Source: Streptomyces fuscichromogenes
GTDB lineage: Bacteria > Actinomycetota > Actinomycetes > Streptomycetales > Streptomycetaceae
Direction of reading: 5' to 3'
Length of the DNA: 64,000 bases
NCBI RefSeq assembly: GCF_014645815.1
Contig: NZ_BMML01000003.1
Location: 248,001-312,000, forward strand
Of the stretch, positions 8,560 to 16,783 are shown piece after piece. The notes beneath the pieces were generated by a model that was given only the letters and a program-made list of their open reading frames with translations, was not told the origin of the DNA and ran no database searches. The position numbers and the translations under genes were made by a program. The number at the start of each line of letters is the position of its first letter. Position 1 is the stretch's first letter.

Positions 8560-9510
8560 ATGCAGTCCGCGGAGCATGACGGCGGTGATGCCTCCCCGGG
8601 CGGCGGCATCCTTCGGCTCGACTTCAACCCGCCCGCGGAGCACGTCCCCGGCTTCGAGATCATCGACCTGGCGACCCTGCACGAGCGGCGCCGCCGGGTG
8701 CAACGCCGGTCCGACCTGGTGCACCGGGTCGACTTCCACACCCTCACCCTGATCACCGAGGGCAGCGGAGAGCACGCCGTCGACTTCGTGACCCACCCCT
8801 GCCGCCCCGGCACCCTGCTCTGGGTCCGTCCCGGCCAGGTGCAGAGTTTCGTGCGGCCGGGCACCGCGAACGGCACACACCTGCTGTTCACGTCCGGGTT
8901 CCCGCCCCACACCAGCAGCGCCGACCGGTGGGTCAGGGAGTGGTACGGCCCGGCGTGCTGGCAGTTGGGCGCCCGCCCCGAGTACGCCGTACTCTCCACC
9001 CTGCTGGGCCAGTTGCGGGCGGAGTACGACCGGCCGGAGCGGGCCGTGTCCGTCGAGATCCTCCAACTCCTGCTGGCCACCGTGCTGTTGCAGGTCCGCC
9101 GGCTGCCCCACCCGGAGGGCGGCGGTGACCCGCAGGCGGGTGGCGAGGTCTACGCCCGCTTCCGCACCGAGCTGGAACTCTCCTACGCCACCACCCGGCG
9201 CGCCGCCGACTACGCCCAACGCCTCGGCTACACCGTCAAGACCCTCACCCGTGCCTGTACGGCCGCCACCGGGCAGCCCGTCAAGCATGTGATCGACACC
9301 CGTGTCGCCCTGGAGGCCCAGCGCCTGCTCGCCCACACCGACGCACCGGTGGCGACCGTCGCCCGCCGCCTCGGCTTCGTCGAACCCACCAACTTCGGCA
9401 AGTTCTTCACCCGCCACACCGGCGTGACCCCCGGCGCCTTCCGACGTACTCATCAGGGCGGACAGCGCCGGGACGTCCTGTCAGACCTGGGCGAGCCGGT
9501 CCACCAGTAG
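8560..9510 (+). CDS. AraC-family transcriptional regulator
   Basis: With the ATG at 8560, preceded by GGAG at 8550-8553, the product is 316 residues; an ATG 30 bp upstream lacks a ribosome-binding site. The N-terminal half is a cupin-like sensor (HTLTLITEGSGEHAVDF then PGTLLWVRPGQVQ). The C-terminal half has two helix-turn-helix motifs: YAQRLGYTVKTLTRACTAAT, then VARRLGFVEPTNFGKFFTRH followed by GVTPGAFR, the standard AraC ending. It is divergent from the MBL-fold hydrolase and probably controls it. Its last 30 bp overlap the 3' end of the convergent TetR gene. Confidence 0.9.
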   Translation: MQSAEHDGGDASPGGGILRLDFNPPAEHVPGFEIIDLATLHERRRRVQRRSDLVHRVDFHTLTLITEGSGEHAVDFVTHPCRPGTLLWVRPGQVQSFVRPGTANGTHLLFTSGFPPHTSSADRWVREWYGPACWQLGARPEYAVLSTLLGQLRAEYDRPERAVSVEILQLLLATVLLQVRRLPHPEGGGDPQAGGEVYARFRTELELSYATTRRAADYAQRLGYTVKTLTRACTAATGQPVKHVIDTRVALEAQRLLAHTDAPVATVARRLGFVEPTNFGKFFTRHTGVTPGAFRRTHQGGQRRDVLSDLGEPVHQ

Positions 9511-10059
9511 CCCGATCCTCCGCCCGGTCTCCTCCGGCGGCAGCCGTCCGGCCCGGGTCAGGGTGGCCAGCCCGTGCAGGGCCGCCCAGAACACCTCGGT
9601 GAACAGCCCCGGGTGGACACCGTCCCCGGCGACGTCTTCGAGGTTCTCCAGCAGCGCGGCGAAGGCGTCCTTCAGGGGCTCCGGGGTGTCATCGTGCGCG
9701 AACGCCAGGCCGCCGTCGAGCTGGAACATCGCGTCGTAGACCGCAGGGTTGCGCTCGGCGAAGTCGAGGTAGGCGCGGGCGAGGGCGCCGGCCCGGGCGC
9801 GCGGACCGTCCGCGGCACGGGCCGCGGCCCGCAGCAGTGCGGCCATCTCGGCGGCCCCCACGAGGGCGACGGCGCCGATGATCTCCCGCTTGCCGCGAAA
9901 GTGGCTGTAGAGGACGGGCTGGCTGTACTCGATGCGCTCGGCCAGCCGGCGGGTGGTGACCGCGTCCCAGCCCTGCTGCTCGGCGAGTTCGCGGGCCGTC
10001 GCCACGATGAGGCGTTCGCGGCCCGCCCGCTCGCGCTCCTTGCGTTCCTGAACCGACAT
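9481..10059 (-). CDS. TetR/AcrR-family regulator
   Basis: The 192-residue protein has an N-terminal TetR helix-turn-helix: IVATARELAEQQGWDAVTTRRLAERIEYSQ, then VLYSHFRGKREII. The C-terminal part FAERNPAVYDAMFQLDGGL and WAALHGLATL is the ligand/dimer domain of the TetR_C WHG group. It is transcribed away from the DUF1772 gene, and the 91 bp between them contain three related palindromes. The natural reading is autoregulation plus control of the membrane protein. Its end overlaps the convergent AraC gene. Confidence 0.9.
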   Translation of the reverse strand: MSVQERKERERAGRERLIVATARELAEQQGWDAVTTRRLAERIEYSQPVLYSHFRGKREIIGAVALVGAAEMAALLRAAARAADGPRARAGALARAYLDFAERNPAVYDAMFQLDGGLAFAHDDTPEPLKDAFAALLENLEDVAGDGVHPGLFTEVFWAALHGLATLTRAGRLPPEETGRRIGLLVDRLAQV

Positions 10060-10068
10060 GATGCGACC

Positions 10069-10132
10069 CTAGCACTGCTAGACAATCGAGCGACAGCAGT
10101 ACTAGCGTTGCCTCGTCACCTAGCGGCGCTAG
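10069..10132. promoter_or_regulatory. Three TetR operator-like palindromes
   Basis: CTAGCACTGCTAG at 10069-10081 and CTAGCGGCGCTAG at 10120-10132 are perfect palindromes around a single central base. A third, degenerate copy lies between them (10093-10105, nine of thirteen positions shared with the first). Centres are 24 and 27 bp apart. They fill the divergent promoter between the TetR gene and the DUF1772 gene and are the expected binding sites of that repressor. Confidence 0.7.
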
Positions 10133-10150
10133 AATCCATGAGGGGTCGTC

Positions 10151-10597
10151 ATGCTCAACGCACTTGAGGTCTTCACCACCGTGGTCGTCGGCGTGATGGT
10201 GGGGGTGGAGTTCGCCGTGGCCTTCGTCATCAACCCGATCCTCGACGCACTCCCCGGTGACAGTGCCCAACTCGGCCGCGCCCACGGGGGGCGGATGCTC
10301 GGCGCCGTGATGCCGGTCTGGTACATCACCTCGCTCGTCCTCGTCGCGGTCCGGGCCGTCGCCGGACGACACCACCACGGCACCGGCCTCGCCGTCACCG
10401 CCGGCGCGCTGCTGGCCGTCAGCGTGCTGATGTCGGTCCTGCTGCTCGTCCCGATCAACAATCGGAGCAGGACATGGACCCCGGAGAACCGCCCCGAGGA
10501 CTGGAAGGAGCAGATGAACCGCTGGGACCGCTTCCACTACGCCCGCGTCGCCGTGCTCGTCGCCGCCTTCACCCTGCTGGTCGCCGCCCTCGTCTGA
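10151..10597 (+). CDS. DUF1772 (anthrone-oxygenase-like) membrane protein
   Basis: The 148-residue protein has four hydrophobic segments and ends within the last one. The first carries VGVEFAVAFVINPILDALP, and the loop before the last helix has PINNRSRTWTPENRPEDWKEQMNRWDRFHYARV, the most conserved part of the DUF1772 family. AGGGG is placed six bases before the ATG. Some relatives are called anthrone oxygenases, but the biochemical role of most is unknown. The operator cluster upstream indicates inducible expression under the adjacent TetR protein. Confidence 0.85.
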   Translation: MLNALEVFTTVVVGVMVGVEFAVAFVINPILDALPGDSAQLGRAHGGRMLGAVMPVWYITSLVLVAVRAVAGRHHHGTGLAVTAGALLAVSVLMSVLLLVPINNRSRTWTPENRPEDWKEQMNRWDRFHYARVAVLVAAFTLLVAALV

Positions 10598-10608
10598 CCG
10601 GCAGGGGT

Positions 10609-11469
10609 TCAGCTGTGGACGGCCGGCTCCGCCATCAGGTCGGCGAAGTCGCCGAGCATGTGTGCGGTATGTGCGCCACGACCCGTGACGAGTTGAAAGG
10701 TTCGGGCCGCGGCGTGCACCAGCAGGCTCCCGCCCTGAAGCGTCGGGCATCCAAGACCCCGCGCTGCCTTCGCGAGCGAGGCCGCGTCCGGGCGGTGGTC
10801 GAGGTCGCTGATCCACAGGTCGCTCCGCAGCGACTCGACGAGCGTCCGGGTCAGCCGGTCGGAACTGCCCCCGCTCGGGGGAGCGTTGACGAGTCCGTCG
10901 GCCTGCTTCAGGTGATGGTCGAGAGCATCGACCGTGCCGGCCTCGGCGGGCCGCCCCTCCGCGTGCCGGTTCACGGCCGCGGCCAGGGCCGAGGCCCGCG
11001 CCTGGTCGGTGTCCACCAAGGTCAGGTGTTCCACGCCGCGCTCGGCGAGTGCGTGGGCGACGGACACACCGGCTCCCGTCGCGCCGACCTGTACGACCCG
11101 GGAGAGCCGGGCGCCCGGCAGGCTCCGCCCGAAGGCGGAGGTGAACGCTTCCATGGCGGCGTCGTGGCCGACGGCTCTGCCGTCGGTGCCGAAGACGACG
11201 GTGGTGACCGTCCCCGTTCTGGCGGCGGACCGGGACAGCCCGTCCAAGCCGTCGGCCGGTGGGCGAGCGACGGTCGTGGCCACGCTGAGTCCTGAGAACC
11301 CGAAGGCTCTGCACTCGTCGAGCAGCGCGCCGAAACCGCGCTCGCCGCGCAGGTGCCGGCACAGGTAGAGCAGTTGATGGCGCTCGGCTTCGCGTCGTTG
11401 GAGTTCGGAACTGAGTGGGTACTCGGCTGCCGGTGCAATCAGTCCGACCAGGTACGCGTGCTGGTTCAT
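10609..11469 (-). CDS. Shikimate/quinate-dehydrogenase-like protein lacking catalytic residues
   Basis: The 286-residue protein has the AroE two-domain plan: an N-terminal substrate domain and a Rossmann domain with VVQVGATGAGVSVAHALAE near residue 127. Where AroE enzymes have the NITHPxK loop this protein has LSVATTVARPP (residues 61-71), with no Lys. The GHNTD motif is GHDAA (101-105), with no catalytic Asp. The reading frame is intact. It is therefore likely inactive as a dehydrogenase, or has moved to another function. It is divergent from a shortened TetR gene with a perfect palindrome between, a pairing that looks like a once-regulated quinate/shikimate unit. Confidence 0.78.
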   Translation of the reverse strand: MNQHAYLVGLIAPAAEYPLSSELQRREAERHQLLYLCRHLRGERGFGALLDECRAFGFSGLSVATTVARPPADGLDGLSRSAARTGTVTTVVFGTDGRAVGHDAAMEAFTSAFGRSLPGARLSRVVQVGATGAGVSVAHALAERGVEHLTLVDTDQARASALAAAVNRHAEGRPAEAGTVDALDHHLKQADGLVNAPPSGGSSDRLTRTLVESLRSDLWISDLDHRPDAASLAKAARGLGCPTLQGGSLLVHAAARTFQLVTGRGAHTAHMLGDFADLMAEPAVHS

Positions 11470-11491
11470 CCCGGCTCCACACGAGTAATGT

Positions 11492-11505
11492 ACGAACTAG
11501 TTCGT
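11492..11505. promoter_or_regulatory. Perfect 14-bp palindrome, TetR operator-like
   Basis: ACGAACTAGTTCGT is a perfect palindrome centred on CTAG. It starts 23 bp upstream of the start of the shikimate-dehydrogenase-like gene, where it would overlap the promoter of that gene, and about 100 bp upstream of the divergent TetR start. It has the form of a TetR-family operator. Confidence 0.65.
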
Positions 11506-11607
11506 TATCCCTATCAGGATCGGCGCGCTGCGGGAAGTGGCGGGGATCCCCCGATCGCGCCCAGGACACACCGCGTCTCCGGTCGGAGGCTGGCAACGGG
11601 GGCTCGC

Positions 11608-12114
11608 ATGGGCGGAGTTGTCTCGCCGGACCGGCACCGTTCGCACGACGCCGAGCGGACTCGGCGCGAGATACTCGCGGCAGCCGGAGCGGAGTTCGCT
11701 GAAGCCGGGTACGCCGGCGCGCTCATGGACGGGATCGCGGCCCGGACCTCTACCAGCAAGAGGATGATCTACTACTTCGGCAGCAAGGAAGGCTTGTTCA
11801 CCGCCGTCCTGGAGGCCGCGTACCGCGAAATCCGCCGACAGGAGCAGCTGTTGAACATCCACCGAGGACGCCACCTGTCCCGGTCGCGGCACCTGGCGGA
11901 CCTGCGGACCCCCGCACTCGCGGTCATCGAACGGATCCTGTGCGGGGGACGGGAGAACGGGCGGATGACCGCCGACGTGGACGCGATCGGCATGCACGCC
12001 TTCATCAGCTCGTTCTGTGTCTTCCCGGCGGCCGGGTGCGAGGCGGCGGGCATGTCGGTCGTGGCGGCGTTCACAGCCCCAGGTACACCTCTCGGACCCG
12101 CGGGTCGTGGCTGA
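11608..12114 (+). CDS. Shortened TetR-family regulator, probably decaying
   Basis: Starting at the ATG at 11608 (GGGGG upstream), the frame encodes 168 residues, shorter than the usual 190-220. The helix-turn-helix is intact (EILAAAGAEFAEAGYAGALMDGIAARTSTSKRMIYYFGSKEGLF in outline). After RRQEQLL the sequence jumps straight to NIHRGRHLSRS. Relatives beside shikimate dehydrogenases normally carry roughly 40 more residues there. The normal C-terminal helix after AFISSFCVFP is replaced by unrelated sequence that runs into the 3' end of the convergent livF-like gene (44-bp overlap). I read this as an internal deletion plus loss of the C-terminus; the comparison is from memory of the family. Confidence 0.6.
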   Translation: MGGVVSPDRHRSHDAERTRREILAAAGAEFAEAGYAGALMDGIAARTSTSKRMIYYFGSKEGLFTAVLEAAYREIRRQEQLLNIHRGRHLSRSRHLADLRTPALAVIERILCGGRENGRMTADVDAIGMHAFISSFCVFPAAGCEAAGMSVVAAFTAPGTPLGPAGRG

Positions 12115-12808
12115 GCTGTGCGGAGGTGCCGCGCATGGCGACCCGGCCGTTCTCCATGACGACGCAGTGGCTGGTCGCCCCGAAGGTGAGCTTGGCGTTC
12201 TGCTCCACCAGGAGCAGACTCAGTCCCTCCTCGCGCAGCCGTAGCAGCACGTCGAGGATGGTGCCGACGAGTTTCGGCGACAGACCCATGGACGGCTCGT
12301 CCAGCACGAGCAGCCGCGGACGGGTCATCAGGGCGCGACCGATGGCGAGCATCTGCTGCTGGCCGCCGGACAGCGCCCCCGCCAGTCGCCCGCGCATGTC
12401 CCTGAGGACCGGGAAGAGGGTGTAGATCTCGTCGAGCTGCCGGTGGGTGTCCTTGTCCCAGGCCCGTGAGTAGGCGCCCAGGAGAAGGTTCTTCTCGACG
12501 GGGAGCCCCGGAAAGACGTGCCGGCCCTCGGGGACGTAGCCGATGCCGTGGCGGACCATGTCGCGGGCCCTGACCCGGGTGAGGTCCTTGTCACCGAGGC
12601 GGATGCTGCCGCCGCTGCGCGGGACCAGTCCCATGAGCGCCTTGAGGGTGGAGGTCTTGCCGGCACCGTTGGCGCCGATGATGCCGACGGACTGGCCGGG
12701 CTCCACGGTGAAGCCGACGGAGCTGACGGCCTGGACCCCGCCGTAGTGCACGCTCAGTTCCCGCACGCTCAGGCACGCCGCCGCGGTGCTCTCCGCGATG
12801 ACCTTCAT
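12071..12808 (-). CDS. Branched-chain-type ABC transporter ATPase, LivF-like
   Basis: The 245-residue protein has a single ABC cassette: Walker A GANGAGKTS, Q-loop GYVPEGRHVFPGLPVEKNL (the LivF hallmark), signature LSGGQQQML and Walker B LLVLDEPSMGL. The start overlaps the stop of the fused LivM-LivG gene as ATGA. It is the last gene of a six-gene minus-strand operon that begins at the aldehyde dehydrogenase. Together with the other Liv components it forms a HAAT-family importer; these carry branched amino acids, amides, aromatic acids or other small carboxylates. Confidence 0.92.
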   Translation of the reverse strand: MKVIAESTAAACLSVRELSVHYGGVQAVSSVGFTVEPGQSVGIIGANGAGKTSTLKALMGLVPRSGGSIRLGDKDLTRVRARDMVRHGIGYVPEGRHVFPGLPVEKNLLLGAYSRAWDKDTHRQLDEIYTLFPVLRDMRGRLAGALSGGQQQMLAIGRALMTRPRLLVLDEPSMGLSPKLVGTILDVLLRLREEGLSLLLVEQNAKLTFGATSHCVVMENGRVAMRGTSAQLSHDPRVREVYLGL

Positions 12809-14640
12809 GAGGTCGCCTCCTTCGCACGGTCCGGCCGGTCCGCGGCCTCGGGTGTGTCCATGCCGAGCTCGGCCAGGTCGGACTCGCCCAGATAGGCCTC
12901 GATGACCTCCGGCGCCGTGACGACCTCCTGGGGGGTGCCCTCTGCGATGACGTTCCCGCCGGACAGGACGGTGACCTTCTCGCACAGCGACATCACGAGC
13001 CCCATGTTGTGCTCGATGAGGATCACGGTGGTTCCGCTGTCCCTGATCGAGCGGACGATGCGGATGAGCTGCTGCACCTCCTCGCCGTTGAGCCCGGCGG
13101 CCGGTTCGTCGAGCAGCAGCAGTCTCGGCCGCGCCGCCATGGCGCGGGCGATCTCGATACGGCGCTGGATGCCGTACGGCAGGGAGGTGGGGCCGGCGGC
13201 AGCGAAGTCCGCCAGTCCGAAGCGTTCGAGCACCTCGTCCGCCTGCGCCCGCAGCAGGCGTTCGTGCATCCACACCCCCGGCTGCCACAGGGCGTACCGC
13301 CAGATCGAGTGCGTGCGGCTGCGGTCGAGTGCGACGAGGACGTTCTCCCGGACGGTCAGCTGACCGAACAGGCGCAGGTTCTGGAACGTGCGGGAGAGCC
13401 CGGCCAGCGACAGGGCGTAGGGCCTGGCGGCGGTGGTGTCGTCGCCGACGAGGCGGACCGTGCCCGCGGTCGCCCGGTAGAAGCCGCTGATCACGTTGAA
13501 CAGCGTCGTCTTGCCGGAGCCGTTGGGACCGACGATGCCCCGGATCTCGCCCTCGTGCACGGCGAGGGACACCCCGTCGAGCGCGCGCAGTCCGCGGAAC
13601 TGCTTGGTGACGCCTTCCACCGCCAGCAGCACGCCCGCGGTGTCCGGACGCTCGACGGGGGAGTACGGCGTGAAGGGCCGCAGTTCGGCGCGGGCGGTCT
13701 CCCGGCCGCGCCACCGCTCGTACCTACCGCGCAGCCGCGCCGGTACACCGGCGAGACCGGTCGGCGCGAAGACGACCATCACCACCACGACGACGCCGTA
13801 GCCGAGTTGGGCGTAGGTGGAGAAGTCCGACAGCCATTCCCGCACCAGCGTCAGGCCGATGGCTCCCACCACGCAGCCCACCAGCGAGCGGCGGCCTCCG
13901 ATGACGACCATCGCCAGCAGGATGAACATGTTGGCGATGGAGAAGGTCTCCGGCGCCACGTAGCGGATGAGGCCCGAGTAGAGGACACCGGCGAGGCCGC
14001 CGTAGAGGCTTGCCAGCAGGAAGGCGGTCATCCGCAGGAGCGGGACCTCCGCGCCCGTCGCCCCCGCCGCGAGCGAGTCGTCCCGCATGGCGCGCAGCCG
14101 GCGGCCGAGCGAGGTGCGGACAACGAACAGGCCGAAGACGAGGGCGAGGCCGAAGACGACCGCTTCCAGGTAGTAGTAGAGGTACTCGCTGGAGAGATCG
14201 ACACCGGGCAGAGTCGGGCCGGGGACACCGGAGATGCCGTCGGCGCCGCCGGAGATGTGGGCGTTGGTGATCCAGTTGACGAACCCCAGGGCGAGACCGA
14301 GGGTGACGATGCCCAGGTAGTGCGACTGCATCCGCAGGGCCGGGATGCCGACGAACAGGCCGGTGACGACGGTGGCCAGGACGGACAGCAGGGCCGCCGG
14401 CCAGAACCCGTACCCGTAGTGGGTGGTGAGGATGGCCACCGAGTAGGCGCCGACGCCGAAGAACGCGACCTGGGCGAGGTTGATCTGGCCCGAGACGCCC
14501 ATGGCCAGGCCCATCCCGATCGCCAGCAAGGCGTAGATGAGAGCGATGTCCACGACGTGGATCGTGTAGCTGCCCAGACCGTAGGGGAGCGCCCAGGCGG
14601 CCACGACGACCGCACCGGTCGTGGCGATGCGGGTCCTCAT
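12805..14640 (-). CDS. Fused branched-chain-type ABC permease and ATPase (LivM-LivG)
   Basis: A 611-residue fusion. Residues 1 to about 300 are a LivM permease with MGVSGQINLAQVAFFGVGAY and many hydrophobic helices. After a charged linker (about 305-340), an LivG ATPase follows, with GPNGSGKTTLF near residue 370, SRTFQNLRLFGQLTVREN, the LivG-type signature PYGIQRRIEIARA and LLLLDEPAAGLN. A 30-residue acidic/Ala tail ends the protein. No stop or slippery site separates the halves, so the fusion is genuine in this sequence. It overlaps LivH upstream and LivF downstream by ATGA. Confidence 0.92.
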   Translation of the reverse strand: MRTRIATTGAVVVAAWALPYGLGSYTIHVVDIALIYALLAIGMGLAMGVSGQINLAQVAFFGVGAYSVAILTTHYGYGFWPAALLSVLATVVTGLFVGIPALRMQSHYLGIVTLGLALGFVNWITNAHISGGADGISGVPGPTLPGVDLSSEYLYYYLEAVVFGLALVFGLFVVRTSLGRRLRAMRDDSLAAGATGAEVPLLRMTAFLLASLYGGLAGVLYSGLIRYVAPETFSIANMFILLAMVVIGGRRSLVGCVVGAIGLTLVREWLSDFSTYAQLGYGVVVVVMVVFAPTGLAGVPARLRGRYERWRGRETARAELRPFTPYSPVERPDTAGVLLAVEGVTKQFRGLRALDGVSLAVHEGEIRGIVGPNGSGKTTLFNVISGFYRATAGTVRLVGDDTTAARPYALSLAGLSRTFQNLRLFGQLTVRENVLVALDRSRTHSIWRYALWQPGVWMHERLLRAQADEVLERFGLADFAAAGPTSLPYGIQRRIEIARAMAARPRLLLLDEPAAGLNGEEVQQLIRIVRSIRDSGTTVILIEHNMGLVMSLCEKVTVLSGGNVIAEGTPQEVVTAPEVIEAYLGESDLAELGMDTPEAADRPDRAKEATS

Positions 14641-15506
14641 GCGCGGCTGACCGTCCTCTCGCCGAAGATGCCCGTGGGCCGGACCATGATGGCCACGGTG
14701 AAGACCAGGAAGGTGACCAGGACCGAGTAGCCCTGGAAGTGGCCGGCGGCGTAGGAGTCGAGAACGCCGATGGCGATGCCGCCCACCACCGCGCCCTGGA
14801 CGGAGCCGAAGCCGCCGAGCATGGCGGCGGCGAAGCCCTTGATGCCGAGCGCCCCGCCGAGGGAGGCGTCGACGTAGAGCATGGGCCCGACCAGACCGCC
14901 CGCGAGGGCGGCCAGTCCGGCACCGATGGCGAAGGCGAGGGCGTTGCTGCGGCCCACGTCGATCCCCACCGCGGTGGCCGCCTCGTGGTCCATCGCGACC
15001 GCCTGCATGGCCGCGCCCCGCTTGGTGCGGGAGAGGAAGAGGGCCAGGGCGACGACCGCGACCGCGGTGACGGCCATGACCAGCAGGTCGTAGGTGCGTA
15101 CCCGGATGCCGAGGATGTCCAGGGGCGCGGCGTGCAGGGGTGAGGGGACGGCGCGGCCGGTGGTGCCCCAGATGAGGACGGCGACCGCCTGGAGCACGAT
15201 GCCGAAGCCGATCGTGCCGATGAGCATGAGGTCGAAGTCCTTGTTCTCCAGCGGGCGCAGCACACGTTCGATGACCAGGCCGATGACCCCGGTGACCACG
15301 ATGGCCGTCACCATGGCCGCGGCGAAGGGGAGCTTCGCGGTCAGGTAGAACGTGGAGGCCGCGTAGGCACCGATCATGGCGATGTCCGCGTGCGCGAAGT
15401 TGACCAGTCCCATCGTGCGGTAGACGAGGGAGAAGCCCATCGCGACCAGGGCGTAGACGGCTCCCAGGCTCAGGCCGCCGACGAGTGTCTGGAGGGTGTC
15501 CTGCAC
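14637..15506 (-). CDS. Branched-chain-type ABC transporter permease, LivH-like
   Basis: The 289-residue protein has about eight membrane helices and the LivH features GLSLGAVYALVAMGFSLVYRTMGLVNFAHADIAMIGAY (in outline at the N-terminus) and LGGFGSVQGAVVGGI late in the protein. The start is GTG at 15506, seven bases after the binding-protein stop. The stop overlaps the fused LivM-LivG gene as ATGA. It forms the membrane pore with the LivM half of the next protein. Confidence 0.92.
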   Translation of the reverse strand: MQDTLQTLVGGLSLGAVYALVAMGFSLVYRTMGLVNFAHADIAMIGAYAASTFYLTAKLPFAAAMVTAIVVTGVIGLVIERVLRPLENKDFDLMLIGTIGFGIVLQAVAVLIWGTTGRAVPSPLHAAPLDILGIRVRTYDLLVMAVTAVAVVALALFLSRTKRGAAMQAVAMDHEAATAVGIDVGRSNALAFAIGAGLAALAGGLVGPMLYVDASLGGALGIKGFAAAMLGGFGSVQGAVVGGIAIGVLDSYAAGHFQGYSVLVTFLVFTVAIMVRPTGIFGERTVSRA

Positions 15507-15513
15507 GTCGTCC

Positions 15514-16674
15514 TCACTTCTGCCTGACGAGCGCGCCGGAGGTGATGACGCCGATGCTGGTCCTGGTGATGCCGACGCCGTCGGTGCCGTACCGGAACTG
15601 CCCCAGCAGGCCGTCGTAGGCGGTGGAGCGGATCGCGTCGGCGAGCTTCCTGCCGGTGGCCACCTTGCTGTTCTTCAGCGCGGTCAGCAGGATGTTGGTG
15701 CCGTCGTAGGCCTTGGCGCCGTGGAGCTCGGCGTCCTCGCCGTAGGCGGCCTTGTAGGCGGCGGCGAACTTCTGCGCGGCGGGGCCGGAGTCGTTGCTCA
15801 GGTAGGGGGAGCTGACGATGGTGCCCTCCACGGCGGCCTTGCCCGCGGTGTCGGCGAAGACGGGCGTGCCCTGCGGGGCGGCGCCCGCGAAGGGGACGGT
15901 GATGCCGAGGTCGCGGGCCTGCTTGACGATGAGGCCGGCCTCGACCTCCTCCGAGCCGATGAACACCACCTGCGGCTTCGTCGCGCGGATCTTGGTGAGG
16001 GCGGCGCTGAAGTCCTTCTGGTCGGTGGTGACGACCTGGTCGGTGACGGGGGTGACGCCGAGGTCCTTGGCGGCCTTGGTGAAGGCGTCGTGCTCACCGG
16101 CGCCGTAGGAGCCGTTGTTCGTGATCATCGCGATCTTCTTGTAGCCCTTTTCCTGGATCAGGTACTTGGCCAGCGTGGTGTCGTACGTGGTGCTGGTGGG
16201 GCCGTTGAGGAAGAGGAACTCGCTCTTGAGAGCGACCAGGCCGTCGGACTGTCCCGAGGTGATGTTGGGGATGCCCTCCTGCTTCAGCACGGGCGCCATG
16301 GCGATGGTGACCGCGCTCTCGGAGGTGCCGATCATCGCGATGTACTTCTCGCTGGAGATCTTGCGGGCCAGGTTGGTGCCCGTGGTGGGGTCGCCCTGGT
16401 CGTCGAAGGACTTCAGCTGGATCCTGCGGCCGTTGATGCCGCCCTTCTTGTTCCACTCGTCCACGGCGAGCTTGGCGCCCTTGAACTCCCAGTCGCCCAG
16501 CGAGGACAGCTGGCCGCTGCGGGCGTCCACGACGGCGATCTTGATGGGGCCCGAGTCGGAACTGCCGGCCTTGTCGGAGCCGCCGGGCGCGCTGCACGCG
16601 GTCAGGGCCGCGGCCGAGGCGATGGCGGCGGCGAGCAGGGTGCGTGGGGCCAAAGGCTGGGCGATGCGGTACAT
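15514..16674 (-). CDS. Branched-chain-type ABC substrate-binding lipoprotein
   Basis: The 386-residue product begins MYRIAQPLAP and has a hydrophobic stretch ending in the lipobox LTAC followed by SAPGGSDK, so it is a lipoprotein anchored on the outside of the membrane. The start at 16674 has GAGG eight bases upstream; a GTG nine bases earlier has no good site. The body is a periplasmic-binding Peripla_BP_6 fold: IKIAVVDARSGQLSSLGDWEFKGAKLAVDEWN in outline, then SFDDQGDPTTGTN. It follows the TPP-enzyme gene after about 110 bp. The ligand is unknown; the operon suggests a carboxylic acid. Confidence 0.92.
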   Translation of the reverse strand: MYRIAQPLAPRTLLAAAIASAAALTACSAPGGSDKAGSSDSGPIKIAVVDARSGQLSSLGDWEFKGAKLAVDEWNKKGGINGRRIQLKSFDDQGDPTTGTNLARKISSEKYIAMIGTSESAVTIAMAPVLKQEGIPNITSGQSDGLVALKSEFLFLNGPTSTTYDTTLAKYLIQEKGYKKIAMITNNGSYGAGEHDAFTKAAKDLGVTPVTDQVVTTDQKDFSAALTKIRATKPQVVFIGSEEVEAGLIVKQARDLGITVPFAGAAPQGTPVFADTAGKAAVEGTIVSSPYLSNDSGPAAQKFAAAYKAAYGEDAELHGAKAYDGTNILLTALKNSKVATGRKLADAIRSTAYDGLLGQFRYGTDGVGITRTSIGVITSGALVRQK

Positions 16675-16783
16675 GCGGGTCACCTCGTCGGTGTCGGTGG
16701 AATGGCAGGCAGGGGTGTGGGGAGGCGACGCGAGCTGTGCCGACCCGTGGTGCCGGGGCCGGCAGCGGGTGCACGAGCGGGGA

